64,000 nucleotides of DNA, from the NCBI RefSeq assembly GCF_002100145.1, contig NZ_JXQD01000030.1:112023-176022 (forward strand), given 5' to 3'. The position numbers were made by a program, and so were the translations under genes. This document shows positions 17,535 to 26,489 of the stretch, piece by piece (the first letter of the stretch is position 1; each line of letters starts with the position of its first letter). This DNA is from Vibrio sp. qd031. Its GTDB lineage: Bacteria; Pseudomonadota; Gammaproteobacteria; Enterobacterales; Vibrionaceae. The notes under the pieces are model-generated. The model was not told the DNA's origin and searched no databases. It was given only the letters and a program-made list of their open reading frames with translations.

Positions 17535-19271
17535 ATGAATACATTATTATCAGCACAATCCTTAGCACTGTCTCATTCTAGCGCACCGCTATTTGAAGAT
17601 GTCAGTTTCACCTTATCGACAGGCGACAAAATTGGGCTTATTGGCCACAACGGATGCGGCAAAAGTTCTCTACTTAAACTGCTCGCAAGCCAAAGTGACC
17701 CCACTTTAGGCCATCTTTCCGTCGCAAAACATTGCATCGTCAGTTACGTAGAGCAGCACTTACCCGACACATTACGTGGCCAAAGTGTCTTACAAGCTCT
17801 GTGCGACAAAACGGACCCTATGCAAGAATGGCAAGCAGAGCGCTTGCTCAATGAACTTGGCTTTGATCCTCGTGAGCAAGCTATGTCAGTTGACAGTTGC
17901 AGCGGTGGTCAGCAAATGAGGTTGCTACTTGCAAGAGCAATCATTAATCAACCTGACTTGTTACTGCTTGATGAGCCAAGTAACCACTTAGACCTTCCTT
18001 CACTGCTCTGGCTTGAAGGCTTTCTTGGTAGTTGGAAAGGCGCATTTGTACTGGTTTCCCACGATCAAAGAGTATTAGACAACACCACCAACACTAGCTG
18101 GATCATGCGAGATGCAACGCTCTATCACTTTGACTTGCCTTGCTCTGAGGCCAAACTCGCGCTCGAAGAGCGAGATCGTACTGACGAATTAAGGCATGCC
18201 AGTGAACAAAAAGAGATCGACCGCATTGAGAAAAGCGCCAAACGCCTCGCACAATGGGGAAAGGTGTATGACAACGAAGATTTAGCCCGAAAAGCAAAAA
18301 CCATGATGGCTCGAAAAGTAAGACTGCAATCCCAACAGACGCAGTTAACTCAGGGTGCGCCATGGACACTCAGATTGCTTGGCGATGCGCTGCCCGCCAA
18401 CAGACTGCTCGAGCTCAATCGCTATTTAGTCACCCCACCAGAGAGTGATTTTGAACTGTTTCAAACCGACCTACAACAGCTCAAAAGCGGCGATCGCATC
18501 GCGATTATGGGCGAAAATGGCAGCGGAAAATCATCTTTGCTAGAGCAGCTTTATTCTCAGTACTGTACGCAAGTAAACTCGGTTCCAGACGATCCAGTAC
18601 GTTTTCACCCATCGATTAAGCTAGGCTATTACGATCAATCGCTTAGACAGTTACGTGACCATCACTCGCTAAGCGATGCGTTGATTCAGTTTGCGTCCAT
18701 TAACGATGATGACCGAAAACATGCACTCATCAGCGCCGGATTTGAATATGCAAGGCACGGGCAAACTGTCTCCTCATTAAGCGGTGGAGAGCGTGCGCGA
18801 CTACTGTTTATTGGTTTATCGTTGGCTCGCTATCAACTGGTCTTTCTGGATGAGCCCACTAACCACCTCGATATGCATGGGAAACAGGAGCTAAGTGCAA
18901 CACTCAACGACTATCAGGGCGGAGCAATGATTGTCAGTCACGATAGAGAGTTAATCGAATCTAGCTGCAATCGATTTTGGGTGATTCACAACAAGCAGCT
19001 CCATGAAGTACCTGATGCCGATCACGCCTATGAGTTGATGAGTGAAGGAGGGTTCGATCAAAAACAGAAACATTACGCTCATGATGAAGCTCAGCTTAAG
19101 AATCAAAGCGCTGTTGAGGGTCAGCTATCTGAAGAGCAGAAGCTAGAGCGGCTTATCGAACTTGAAGCGTTGCTTGAAGCGGACAGTGTTCGTAAGCCAA
19201 AGCATCAAAAACCAGCGATGCAAAAAATATGGCAGCAAGAGATAGACGAGCTGTCAGCCCAACTTGAATAA
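17535..19271 (+). CDS. ABC-F family ATPase (ribosome-associated)
   Basis: A soluble protein with two ABC cassettes and no membrane segments. Domain 1 has Walker A GHNGCGKSS (about 37-45), signature SGGQQMR (about 121) and LLDEPSNHLDL. Domain 2 has GENGSGKSS (about 326), SGGERARL and FLDEPTNHLDM. The two are linked by a charged helical region. ABC-F proteins act on the ribosomal E site; some (EttA, Uup) are housekeeping and others protect against antibiotics. A C-terminal charged coiled tail is present. The leader ORF and hairpins upstream favour an inducible role, but this is inference. Confidence 0.88.
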   Translation: MNTLLSAQSLALSHSSAPLFEDVSFTLSTGDKIGLIGHNGCGKSSLLKLLASQSDPTLGHLSVAKHCIVSYVEQHLPDTLRGQSVLQALCDKTDPMQEWQAERLLNELGFDPREQAMSVDSCSGGQQMRLLLARAIINQPDLLLLDEPSNHLDLPSLLWLEGFLGSWKGAFVLVSHDQRVLDNTTNTSWIMRDATLYHFDLPCSEAKLALEERDRTDELRHASEQKEIDRIEKSAKRLAQWGKVYDNEDLARKAKTMMARKVRLQSQQTQLTQGAPWTLRLLGDALPANRLLELNRYLVTPPESDFELFQTDLQQLKSGDRIAIMGENGSGKSSLLEQLYSQYCTQVNSVPDDPVRFHPSIKLGYYDQSLRQLRDHHSLSDALIQFASINDDDRKHALISAGFEYARHGQTVSSLSGGERARLLFIGLSLARYQLVFLDEPTNHLDMHGKQELSATLNDYQGGAMIVSHDRELIESSCNRFWVIHNKQLHEVPDADHAYELMSEGGFDQKQKHYAHDEAQLKNQSAVEGQLSEEQKLERLIELEALLEADSVRKPKHQKPAMQKIWQQEIDELSAQLE

Positions 19272-19280
19272 AGTACTCGC

Positions 19281-19319
19281 AAAAAAAAGCCCAAATGTTC
19301 TATCTCATTTGGGCTTTTC
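19281..19319. terminator. Bidirectional terminator
   Basis: AAAAGCCCAAATG pairs with CATTTGGGCTTTT across an 8-base loop between the converging ABC-F and nitroreductase genes. T runs exist on both strands. Confidence 0.9.
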
Positions 19320-19342
19320 TTAATGATTAAGCTTGGTTAAAA

Positions 19343-19999
19343 CTAGACTGTGGCCACAACATCTTCAAGTGCAAGACGCGCTTTAGGAAGGCCGTAGTTG
19401 TAGTCTTCACCGTCTTTGTGGTAACCCATAGAGAGCGCTACAGTACAGATGTGTCCGTCCAATTCTTTTTCAAACGCTTGACCGATGAGTTCGCTGTCTA
19501 CTCCTTCCATCGGCGTAGAGGCGATGCCTAAGCGAGCCAAAACATGCAATAGGTTTCCAAGCGCGAGGTAAGACTGCGCTTTTGTCCACTCACCATTGTG
19601 TCCATGTTCATCGGTGTTTGCATCAGCAAACGCGTACGCACCCATAAATTGGTCGTACATCTCTGCTGGCAAATGGCCAGATGCGACTTCTGCATCAACA
19701 CGTTTAGCAAATTTCTCTTTAGTAAACTTAGGATCGTAAGCAAACAAAATGGTGTGTGACGCTTCTTTAGCGTGAGGCTGGTTAAACTGGTGCATGCGAG
19801 CAAAAGTATTGTGAAAGCGCTGCTTGGCTTCGTCACTTTCTACCACAACAAACTTCCAAGGTTGAGAGTTAATTGACGAGGCAGACAAGCGCAACGCTTC
19901 TTTGATCACCGCCATATCATCGGCAGAAATGCGTTTTTCAGCATCGTATTTTTTAGCAGTATAACGAGTATTTAAATCTTTGATGATTGGGTGAGTCAT
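19343..19999 (-). CDS. NAD(P)H-dependent nitroreductase, NfsB-like
   Basis: A 218-residue FMN oxidoreductase. The start at 19999 gives MTHPIIKDLNTRYTAKKYD, the usual N-terminus of NfsB-type enzymes; the upstream in-frame extension to 20122 is not family-like. Signature pieces are LSASSINSQPWKFVVV (FMN binding, about 37-52) and the C-terminal MGYHKDGEDYNYGLPKARL. Likely activities are reduction of nitroaromatics or quinones. It is monocistronic and ends at a bidirectional terminator. Confidence 0.88.
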   Translation of the reverse strand: MTHPIIKDLNTRYTAKKYDAEKRISADDMAVIKEALRLSASSINSQPWKFVVVESDEAKQRFHNTFARMHQFNQPHAKEASHTILFAYDPKFTKEKFAKRVDAEVASGHLPAEMYDQFMGAYAFADANTDEHGHNGEWTKAQSYLALGNLLHVLARLGIASTPMEGVDSELIGQAFEKELDGHICTVALSMGYHKDGEDYNYGLPKARLALEDVVATV

Positions 20000-20242
20000 A
20001 GTTGAATCCTCTAGTAAATTACGCCCTAACGCACGCCTTTGTCTGCTGTGCCTAGTTGATGAAGGACATAGTACGCTTTTTGATTGCGACCACAATATGT
20101 CACCCAAATGAATCACTTTCAATATTTCGTTGATAATCAGATCACCACCAATTGAGTAAACGTGAGCTCGTTTACAGTATGCGCAATCAACACTTTCTAT
20201 AGTGGATGCCGCTTCCTACCGTCACCCTAAATAGAGCTTATT

Positions 20243-21703
20243 ATGCGACTCTTGGTTAAATTGTGTTTTGCACTTACTTTTTCAGTCTCTGCAGGTGCGA
20301 ACGAATACCCTCTTCCAACAGGCGAAGAATGGCTCACGCACGCTCAGCAAGGACTGGCCCCGTATTGGATGATGCCTGAGGCGCAAGGTGAACCGGTAGG
20401 CAACTTTCCTACCTTTCGATGTGACGATGGATCGTTGATGAAGCTACAACAACTATGTTCTGAGCTAAAGCAAGGGTGGATGGAGCCTCACTACGCACGT
20501 GAGTACACTCGGATGAAATCGCGGCAAACATACGCGTACGGCGTTTTATTCCATCTCACCGGCGATCCACAAGCACTTAAACTTGCAAAAGCGGGGGTCG
20601 ATTACTTATTAAATGAGTTACGTGATATAGAAAATGGTGGCTTTTATAGCTTTACCATCAACGGGAATCCTGGCTTAGAATGGACACAGCGCACCTCTCA
20701 AGATCTGTCTTACGCCCTGGTCGGTTTGGCTATGTACTACTACCTTACTCGCGACAAAGAGGTGGAAAAGGTTCTAATAGACACTCAAGCTTTTATATTT
20801 GAACATTATAAAGACATTGAGCTTAACGAGCTCAAATGGGTCATTAAAAACGGCGATGGGCAAAGCAACCATCAACGAGAGCTCGTCGCCCAGTTGGATC
20901 AGATTAACGCTTACATGCTGTTAGTGACACCTCTGCTACCAGAGCCTTTCCAAACCCAATGGCGCAGCGATTTGGATTGGTTAATCGAGAGTATGATCGA
21001 CAACTACTACAGCGCCGAGGACAATCGATTTTACGGCGCAATTCACGATGAGTTCGCTAAGCAGCAGAGCGCTCGCCATAATGATTATGGACACACTGTT
21101 AAAGCGTTTTGGATGACGTATTTGTCGGGAAGGATGCTAGATAATGAAGGATTTGAAGAACTCGGGTGGCAAGGACTCAAGTACATTACCGATGCGGCGG
21201 CCAGTACCGCGCTGATCTATCAGGTGGACCGCTACTTCTCGGACGAGCTTAAACAGCAATGGAAAGGGCTGCGACAGATTCCAATTTGGATTAGTGGCCC
21301 CTACGACTACAGTGTATCTTCTTGGCAATGGGCGGAGCTCGCGCAAGCCAGTATGACACTACATATGCTTGAGGGTAGCCAAACCAAGCACCTTCACTAC
21401 ACACACAACCTGTATTTTGACGCTTGGGTGGACCATGAATTTGGTGGTGTGGGCATGATGCCAAAATCGGTCAAAGCGTTTCATTGGGGTAATGGCTATC
21501 ACCAGTTCGAACATGCATTAATCGGCTACTTATCTGCTCAGCAGCACTACAATCAACCTGCAACACTCTATTATGCATTGCCTGTAACCAATGAATTATC
21601 GGTATCACCCTATTTCTATCAGGCTAAGACCCAAGCTAAAACACAAATAGGCACCCAGCAGGCACCTATTTTAAAAGTCGAATTTATCGACGTCACACCA
21701 TAG
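20243..21703 (+). CDS. Secreted alpha/alpha-barrel protein, AGE (N-acylglucosamine 2-epimerase)-like
   Basis: A 486-residue protein with a Sec signal peptide (MRLLVKLCFALTFSVSAGA). The mature chain has the repeated helix pairs of an (alpha/alpha)6 barrel, with family-like stretches such as ENGGFYSF (about 131), RTSQDLSYALVGLAMYYYLT (about 152), HDEFAKQQ, DYGHTVKAFW (about 282) and a final HWGNGYHQFEHALIG. AGE-fold proteins epimerise or isomerise N-acyl sugars in the cytoplasm, so an exported version is unusual and may act as a glycan hydrolase or carbohydrate binder. Substrate unknown. Confidence 0.65.
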   Translation: MRLLVKLCFALTFSVSAGANEYPLPTGEEWLTHAQQGLAPYWMMPEAQGEPVGNFPTFRCDDGSLMKLQQLCSELKQGWMEPHYAREYTRMKSRQTYAYGVLFHLTGDPQALKLAKAGVDYLLNELRDIENGGFYSFTINGNPGLEWTQRTSQDLSYALVGLAMYYYLTRDKEVEKVLIDTQAFIFEHYKDIELNELKWVIKNGDGQSNHQRELVAQLDQINAYMLLVTPLLPEPFQTQWRSDLDWLIESMIDNYYSAEDNRFYGAIHDEFAKQQSARHNDYGHTVKAFWMTYLSGRMLDNEGFEELGWQGLKYITDAAASTALIYQVDRYFSDELKQQWKGLRQIPIWISGPYDYSVSSWQWAELAQASMTLHMLEGSQTKHLHYTHNLYFDAWVDHEFGGVGMMPKSVKAFHWGNGYHQFEHALIGYLSAQQHYNQPATLYYALPVTNELSVSPYFYQAKTQAKTQIGTQQAPILKVEFIDVTP

Positions 21704-21769
21704 TTGCTACGCACTGCCAAGGACTGCGTTACGGTAGGCGGTGACTTGGCCGTCGAAATTGGGGTTGAG

Positions 21770-22306
21770 TTAGCGGCCTAGCATTCGGCTGATCGTGCCA
21801 TCTTTATCGATAAACTGATGCTTAATCGCGCCTGCGAGGTGGGCCAATAGCAGCAAAATGATCACGTTTACTGCACTATGGTGCACAGTACTTCCTACAC
21901 TCTGTAGCCACTCAATTTTATCGCCTTCTGCAATTAGCTCGAGCCCAAAGACTTCAAGCGCTCTACCGCCACCGCTATTCATCATGATGCCCGAGATAGG
22001 CATGGCCAATGTGGCCAAAAGCAGCAAGTGGTGGGTCGATTTGGCAGCGATTTCTTGCCATCGAGGAGACTGTGACAAAGGAGGCAGTGCCCCTTCTTTA
22101 ATGCGCCAAGCAATACGAGCAATGGCTATCACCAACACAATAACCCCAAAGGATTTATGATTAGCAAGTAACTCAAACTTTTCTGCGCCTCTTGGCATAT
22201 TTTCAACAATTTTACCGACAACTAGAGTACCGATAAATAATACTGCAGTGAGCCAATGAAATAGAATGGTTGGTTTAGAAAGTCTTTTCACGGTTGCTTG
22301 TCCCAA
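21770..22306 (-). CDS. Cytochrome b561 family protein
   Basis: A 178-residue four-helix membrane protein. Candidate haem-ligand His residues are in LFHWLTAVL (about 17), LLANHKSFG (about 50), STHHLLLLA (about 91) and GSTVHHSAVN (about 141). Prokaryotic b561 proteins pass electrons between quinol and oxygen or periplasmic partners; some handle superoxide. It is transcribed alone. Confidence 0.88.
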   Translation of the reverse strand: MGQATVKRLSKPTILFHWLTAVLFIGTLVVGKIVENMPRGAEKFELLANHKSFGVIVLVIAIARIAWRIKEGALPPLSQSPRWQEIAAKSTHHLLLLATLAMPISGIMMNSGGGRALEVFGLELIAEGDKIEWLQSVGSTVHHSAVNVIILLLLAHLAGAIKHQFIDKDGTISRMLGR

Positions 22307-22608
22307 TGCTAGTTAATCTGTGCATAGCGACTGCTACCAACGCTAATTGGCGTTAGCAACAGTCTACTTCTGCGTAAAATGCAATTTGCAAGTAACTAAT
22401 TTAACTAAGATGTAGAGTTAAAACCAGTAAAAATAAAGACTTAAACAGAAACCAAGCATTAGCCATGACCGATTAAGTCCTTATAGACACATTCTGCCAG
22501 GTAACTGTGAAGTTAATTCATCGAGAGTTAGACATACTTTAGCTGGATAATTACACGGACCTTTTATGCTTTGCTAAGCGCATGGCTTAGAGTCTCAGTC
22601 GAATAGGT
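22307..22608. other. Intergenic region, nothing recognised
   Basis: About 300 AT-rich bases between two minus-strand genes; no frame or repeat was seen. Confidence 0.5.
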
Positions 22609-22917
22609 TTAAGCTTTAACTAATTTTGCTCGGGCAACCACACAAAGGCTTCCAAAAACCGATGGCAGTGCAGACAACACAATCAACATCATCGTGCTGT
22701 CTATTTTTAACAGTTGATCGGCAATACACGCGGCGATAAGTGGGCAATTCACCCCTATTGCCCATTTAGCATTGATGCCTATCTTCACTTGCTGACTGCA
22801 CTGAGGACAGTAACGGTGGCCCATATCTGCTCGCTGCTTTACCCCGTACTTGTGAGTTTTACTCAATCGACTTACAGTGAGTCTAAATCCACACTTAGGG
22901 CACAGCTTTTCGAACAT
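22609..22917 (-). CDS. Zinc-ribbon membrane protein, unknown function
   Basis: The start at 22917 has a GAGGTGG ribosome site about 8 bases upstream, giving a 102-residue protein. The N-terminal CPKCG and the later CPQC (about residue 41) make a four-Cys zinc ribbon. Two hydrophobic segments follow (about 54-68 and 75-96). I do not recognise a named family; similar short zinc-ribbon membrane proteins are common in Vibrio. The longer frame to 22998 has no start support. Confidence 0.6.
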   Translation of the reverse strand: MFEKLCPKCGFRLTVSRLSKTHKYGVKQRADMGHRYCPQCSQQVKIGINAKWAIGVNCPLIAACIADQLLKIDSTMMLIVLSALPSVFGSLCVVARAKLVKA

Positions 22918-23128
22918 TCTTGTTCCACCTCTAGATTCAGCATCCTTAGCGCACCAACTCGACTGCCGGCTACGACGGTCTGAGAATAGTGTACACATAC
23001 ACCCAAGACAATCTCAAAATTGAGAACTAAACCGAAGGCCCTATTTGGGTTGATGTATCCATCACCTTTTTCGCTAAAATATTTTGGCTTCAAACGTAAC
23101 ACGCTTAAATCAATTGTCATTAATATAC

Positions 23129-23160
23129 AAAAAAGCCAGAAGGAGAAACCTTCTGGCTGT
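23129..23160 (-). terminator. Terminator of the symporter gene
   Basis: AGCCAGAAGG and CCTTCTGGCT form a 10-bp stem with a 5-base loop, followed on the minus strand by a T run. Confidence 0.9.
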
Positions 23161-23194
23161 TTACTATTAAATCGATTATCGAATCATATACAGG

Positions 23195-24955
23195 TTATTG
23201 CTGCGCAAGCTGTGGCTTACCACCACTTCGAGATGCGTTGATAAGCAATATACCGACAGTCAATACAATCGAACCACACAACAAGAACAGTAGACGTCCA
23301 GTTGGCTCATTTGGAATCAATGCCATTGCAAGGATACCAAAGCCAGCCGCGCTGATAAGCTTACCAAGCATGCCACGTTGTTTCGTGTCTAGGTTAGCTT
23401 GCTCTTCGCTATCTGCAACTAAAGGTGTATTCCAGTTCTCGAACAGTTTATCGACTTCTTTCTCGCGCTCAGGTGATAGACCTTTGTAGAAGCGCGTTGT
23501 CATTAGGAAGTAACCACCCGTAATCACTACGTGCGCTGCCAAGCTTAGACCCACTTTCAAGTCAGACCATTCGCGACGAGTTAGTTCGTGCTCAAGACCA
23601 AATAGGCTTTCGATTTGACCCGCTGTTAGCGCAATACCAAATACATAAGAGACAATACCACCGACAATTAGAGTGGTCCAACCGGCCCAATCTGGTGTCT
23701 TTCGTATCCACATACCAAGTAGTACTGGGATAAGCATTGGGAAACCGATGAGTGCACCGACATTAAGTACGATGTCAAACAAGCTTAGGTGGCGCAGTGA
23801 GTTTATAAATAGACCAATACCAATGATGATAATACCCATCATGATCGTGGTGAACTTACTCACGATAACCAATTCTTTTTGAGTCGCTTGTGGGCGAAGA
23901 ATAGGTGTGTAGAAGTTAACAACGAAAATACCCGCATTACGGTTTAGACCCGAGTCCATAGAAGACATGGTCGCGGCAAACATTGCTGACATAAGTAGTC
24001 CAACCATACCCGCTGGCATTACGTTTTGGACAAACGCAAGGTAAGCAGCATCGCCGGCTTTATCACCCATTGAAGCGTATTGGTCAGCAAATTCTGGCAT
24101 GAATGCACTCACGTACCAAGGAGGTAGGAACCAAATCAGTGGACCGACAATCATGAGCACACAAGCAAGACCAGCAGCTTTACGCGCATTGTCGCTGTCT
24201 TTCGCACATAGGTAGCGGTATGCGTTGATGCTGTTGTTCATTACACCGAACTGCTTAACGAAGATGAACACAACCCAAAGAATAAAGATGCTCACATAGT
24301 TTAAGTTGTTACCGACTAGGAAGTCACCATCAAAATTCGCAACAATATTGCCAATGCCACCACCGTGGAAGTAAGCCGCTACCGCACAGGTAATGGTTAC
24401 AGCCATGATCACAAGCATCTGCATAAAGTCTGATGCGATAACCGCCCAAGAACCACCTGTAACCGCCATAAGCATAAGCACTAGGCCAGTTACCACAATT
24501 GTGGCTTCCATAGGAATGTTAAATACTGCAGCTACAAAGATTGCTAGACCGTTTAGCCATACACCGGCTGAAATTAAGCTGTCTGGCATGCCCGCCCAAG
24601 TGTAAAACTGTTCAGACGTTTTACCGAAGCGCTGACGGATAGCTTCAATTGCCGTAACAACACGAAGTTGGCGGAACTTTGGCGCAAAATAGATGTAGTT
24701 CATGAAGTAGCCAAACGCGTTGGCCAAGAATAGGATAACTACAACGAAACCATCGCTGAAGGCGCGTCCTGCGGCTCCCGTAAACGTCCATGCTGAAAAT
24801 TGAGTCATGAAGGCGGTAGCACCTACCATCCACCATAACATCTTACCGCCTCCTCGGAAGTAGTCACTGGTCGATGTCGTGAACTTACGGAACATCCAAC
24901 CAATAGCGACTAAGAAGAAGAAGTAGACAAGCACAACTAAAGTATCAATAGTCAT
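23195..24955 (-). CDS. Sodium:solute symporter (SSS), probable oligoalginate/uronate transporter
   Basis: A 586-residue inner-membrane protein with about 14 hydrophobic segments and the SSS layout (N-terminal WMVGATAFMTQFSAWTFTGA, then MSAMFAATMSSMDSGLNRN). It should import its substrate with sodium. It lies in an alginate-use cluster and resembles the transporters of V. splendidus-type loci, so alginate oligomers or monomers are the likely cargo. That is inferred from context. A TTGTA-C-TACAA operator candidate sits about 60 bp upstream of the start, and a strong terminator follows the stop. Confidence 0.85.
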   Translation of the reverse strand: MTIDTLVVLVYFFFLVAIGWMFRKFTTSTSDYFRGGGKMLWWMVGATAFMTQFSAWTFTGAAGRAFSDGFVVVILFLANAFGYFMNYIYFAPKFRQLRVVTAIEAIRQRFGKTSEQFYTWAGMPDSLISAGVWLNGLAIFVAAVFNIPMEATIVVTGLVLMLMAVTGGSWAVIASDFMQMLVIMAVTITCAVAAYFHGGGIGNIVANFDGDFLVGNNLNYVSIFILWVVFIFVKQFGVMNNSINAYRYLCAKDSDNARKAAGLACVLMIVGPLIWFLPPWYVSAFMPEFADQYASMGDKAGDAAYLAFVQNVMPAGMVGLLMSAMFAATMSSMDSGLNRNAGIFVVNFYTPILRPQATQKELVIVSKFTTIMMGIIIIGIGLFINSLRHLSLFDIVLNVGALIGFPMLIPVLLGMWIRKTPDWAGWTTLIVGGIVSYVFGIALTAGQIESLFGLEHELTRREWSDLKVGLSLAAHVVITGGYFLMTTRFYKGLSPEREKEVDKLFENWNTPLVADSEEQANLDTKQRGMLGKLISAAGFGILAMALIPNEPTGRLLFLLCGSIVLTVGILLINASRSGGKPQLAQQ

Positions 24956-25016
24956 CTTTCAGCCCTTAATAATTAACATTTTGATGAAGCGTAGCTTACC
25001 TGCGACTCCACTCCAT

Positions 25017-25027
25017 TTGTACTACAA
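25017..25027. promoter_or_regulatory. Operator candidate A, upstream of the symporter
   Basis: TTGTA-C-TACAA is a perfect palindrome about an odd centre. It lies about 62 bp upstream of the symporter ATG. Confidence 0.5.
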
Positions 25028-25155
25028 TATGCCTTTTATGTGATCTAGAACAAGGGTTTATTACCGGCCACAATCACGACGAAGGCACGAAATACCTAGA
25101 TCCACGGCATAACACCTTGTTTCAAAACACAATATAAGAAAATCCAAAAATTACT

Positions 25156-25168
25156 TTTGTATTACAAA
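25156..25168. promoter_or_regulatory. Operator candidate B
   Basis: TTTGTA-T-TACAAA, perfect 6-bp half-sites. This is one of the two best copies of the motif repeated in the alginate cluster. Confidence 0.5.
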
Positions 25169-25406
25169 TGAATTTTAATATGCAAATTGACAATTAGCTG
25201 ACATCCGCATGAAAAACATTGACCACTAACCTTTTAAATCATTTAAATACAAACAGTTAAAAGTATATCTCACTCTAAAATCCGATACCAATCCACTCAC
25301 TAAACTGCAGTATCACCTGTTAGATTAACAGACAACACTCACCATACAATGCGACAAAACTCTCCAAAAACTCCCTATAACAACAATTTATTGGGCCAAA
25401 ACCCTC

Positions 25407-25418
25407 ATTTGTACTATT
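25407..25418. promoter_or_regulatory. Operator candidate C (imperfect)
   Basis: TTTGTA-C-TA followed by TTT: one good half-site and a degraded second half. Confidence 0.3.
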
Positions 25419-25453
25419 TTAACGCCAAATCAAAGGAGATTACCGAATGCTAT

Positions 25454-25466
25454 TTTGTAGTACAAA
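25454..25466. promoter_or_regulatory. Operator candidate D
   Basis: TTTGTA-G-TACAAA, perfect half-sites. It overlaps the beginning of an orphan 13-codon frame that has a strong ribosome site. Confidence 0.5.
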
Positions 25467-25748
25467 TATGAAGCATGCCGTTTATTAGATTGAGCCAAAT
25501 TAATAATTCGCTACGCCATGAGTGTTGTAGAGCGTCGCTTACACAGAGAAATATATGCATTAAGTTTAGTAGTATATCGCCATTGAGAAACACCTTAAGT
25601 GGTGTGCCGCGAACAAAAGGGTTTACTCATTAATGGCATAGTGCGCCGCTTAAGCCCCATGGGACTCTCTAGCAGGCAAACGAAGCAAAACCGTTATTTA
25701 TTACCGTTTCGCTGATGAGGCGGGTATGGACGCTATTTGGGAAAAATC

Positions 25749-25774
25749 AAAAAAAGCGAGCACAGAGGCTCGCC
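25749..25774 (-). terminator. Terminator of the kdgF-kdgK-eda operon
   Basis: GCGAGC and GCTCGC form the stem; the minus strand continues with a long T run. Confidence 0.85.
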
Positions 25775-25800
25775 AAAAATTGACAGAAATAAAATTATAA

Positions 25801-26424
25801 TTAGTTTACTTTTGCAACTGCGTCTTTAACTAGTGCACCTAGTTCGTCCCACTTGCCTTCATCAATAAGGTTAGTAGGAACCATCCAAGTACCACCGCAT
25901 GCCAATACAGAAGGGATCGATAGGTAGTCGTCTACATTTTTCAAGCTCACGCCACCAGTAGGCATAAATTTAACTGGGTAAACAGCTGTTAGCGCTTTAA
26001 GCATACCAACACCGCCTGATGGCTCTGCAGGGAAGAACTTAAGTGTGCGAAGACCCATTTCCATTGCTTGCTCAACAAGGCTAGGGTTGTTAACACCAGG
26101 TACGATAGGCATATCTTTATCAAGACAGTATTGAACCGTGCGTGGGTTGAAACCAGGGCTTACGATAAAATCAACACCGGCTTCAATCGCTTCGTCAACT
26201 TGAGCGTTAGTTAGAATTGTACCTGCGCCAATCAGCATTTCTGGGAACTCTTTACGCATGATAGAGATCGCTTCAGCCGCACACTCGGTACGGAATGTGA
26301 TTTCAGCACAAGGCATACCGTTTTCAACCAAAGCACGGCCAAGAGGGATCGCGTCTTCTGCTTTGTTGATAGCAATTACAGGGATAACTTTCAGGCTCGC
26401 CAGTTTGTCATTTAAAGTGGTCAT
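25801..26424 (-). CDS. eda: KDPG/KHG aldolase
   Basis: It splits 2-keto-3-deoxy-6-phosphogluconate into pyruvate and glyceraldehyde-3-phosphate. The start at 26424 gives MTTLNDKLASLKVIPVIAIN, the normal Eda N-terminus; length 207 is usual. The Schiff-base Lys is in LRTLKFFPAEPSGG (about residue 130), and GAGTILTNAQVDEA and the phosphate-binding FMPTGGV are present. It is the last gene of the operon after kdgF and kdgK and feeds alginate carbon into central metabolism. Confidence 0.93.
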   Translation of the reverse strand: MTTLNDKLASLKVIPVIAINKAEDAIPLGRALVENGMPCAEITFRTECAAEAISIMRKEFPEMLIGAGTILTNAQVDEAIEAGVDFIVSPGFNPRTVQYCLDKDMPIVPGVNNPSLVEQAMEMGLRTLKFFPAEPSGGVGMLKALTAVYPVKFMPTGGVSLKNVDDYLSIPSVLACGGTWMVPTNLIDEGKWDELGALVKDAVAKVN

Positions 26425-26489
26425 ATTGGGTTTCCAAATTTTAAATGGCCAGGCTAACTGGCCGTTCAACTTACATATAAATTAAAGAG

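Larger units (their letters stand above)
24956..25800. other. Long regulatory intergenic region of the alginate cluster
   Basis: This 845-bp region holds four TTTGTA-N-TACAAA-like palindromes (listed separately). It also has a strong ribosome site AAAGGAGATTACCGAATG (25434-25451) that opens only a 13-codon frame, ending at a TAG near 25488. That looks like the start of a lost gene. No longer coding frame is supported. Confidence 0.55.

Noticed and set aside
25039..25054. TGTGATCTAGA as a CRP site upstream of the symporter
   Set aside because: Only one half-site matches; the second half differs at several positions.
25711..25720. CTGATGAG, as in a hammerhead ribozyme core
   Set aside because: No GAAA arm or matching stems were found at the needed distance.
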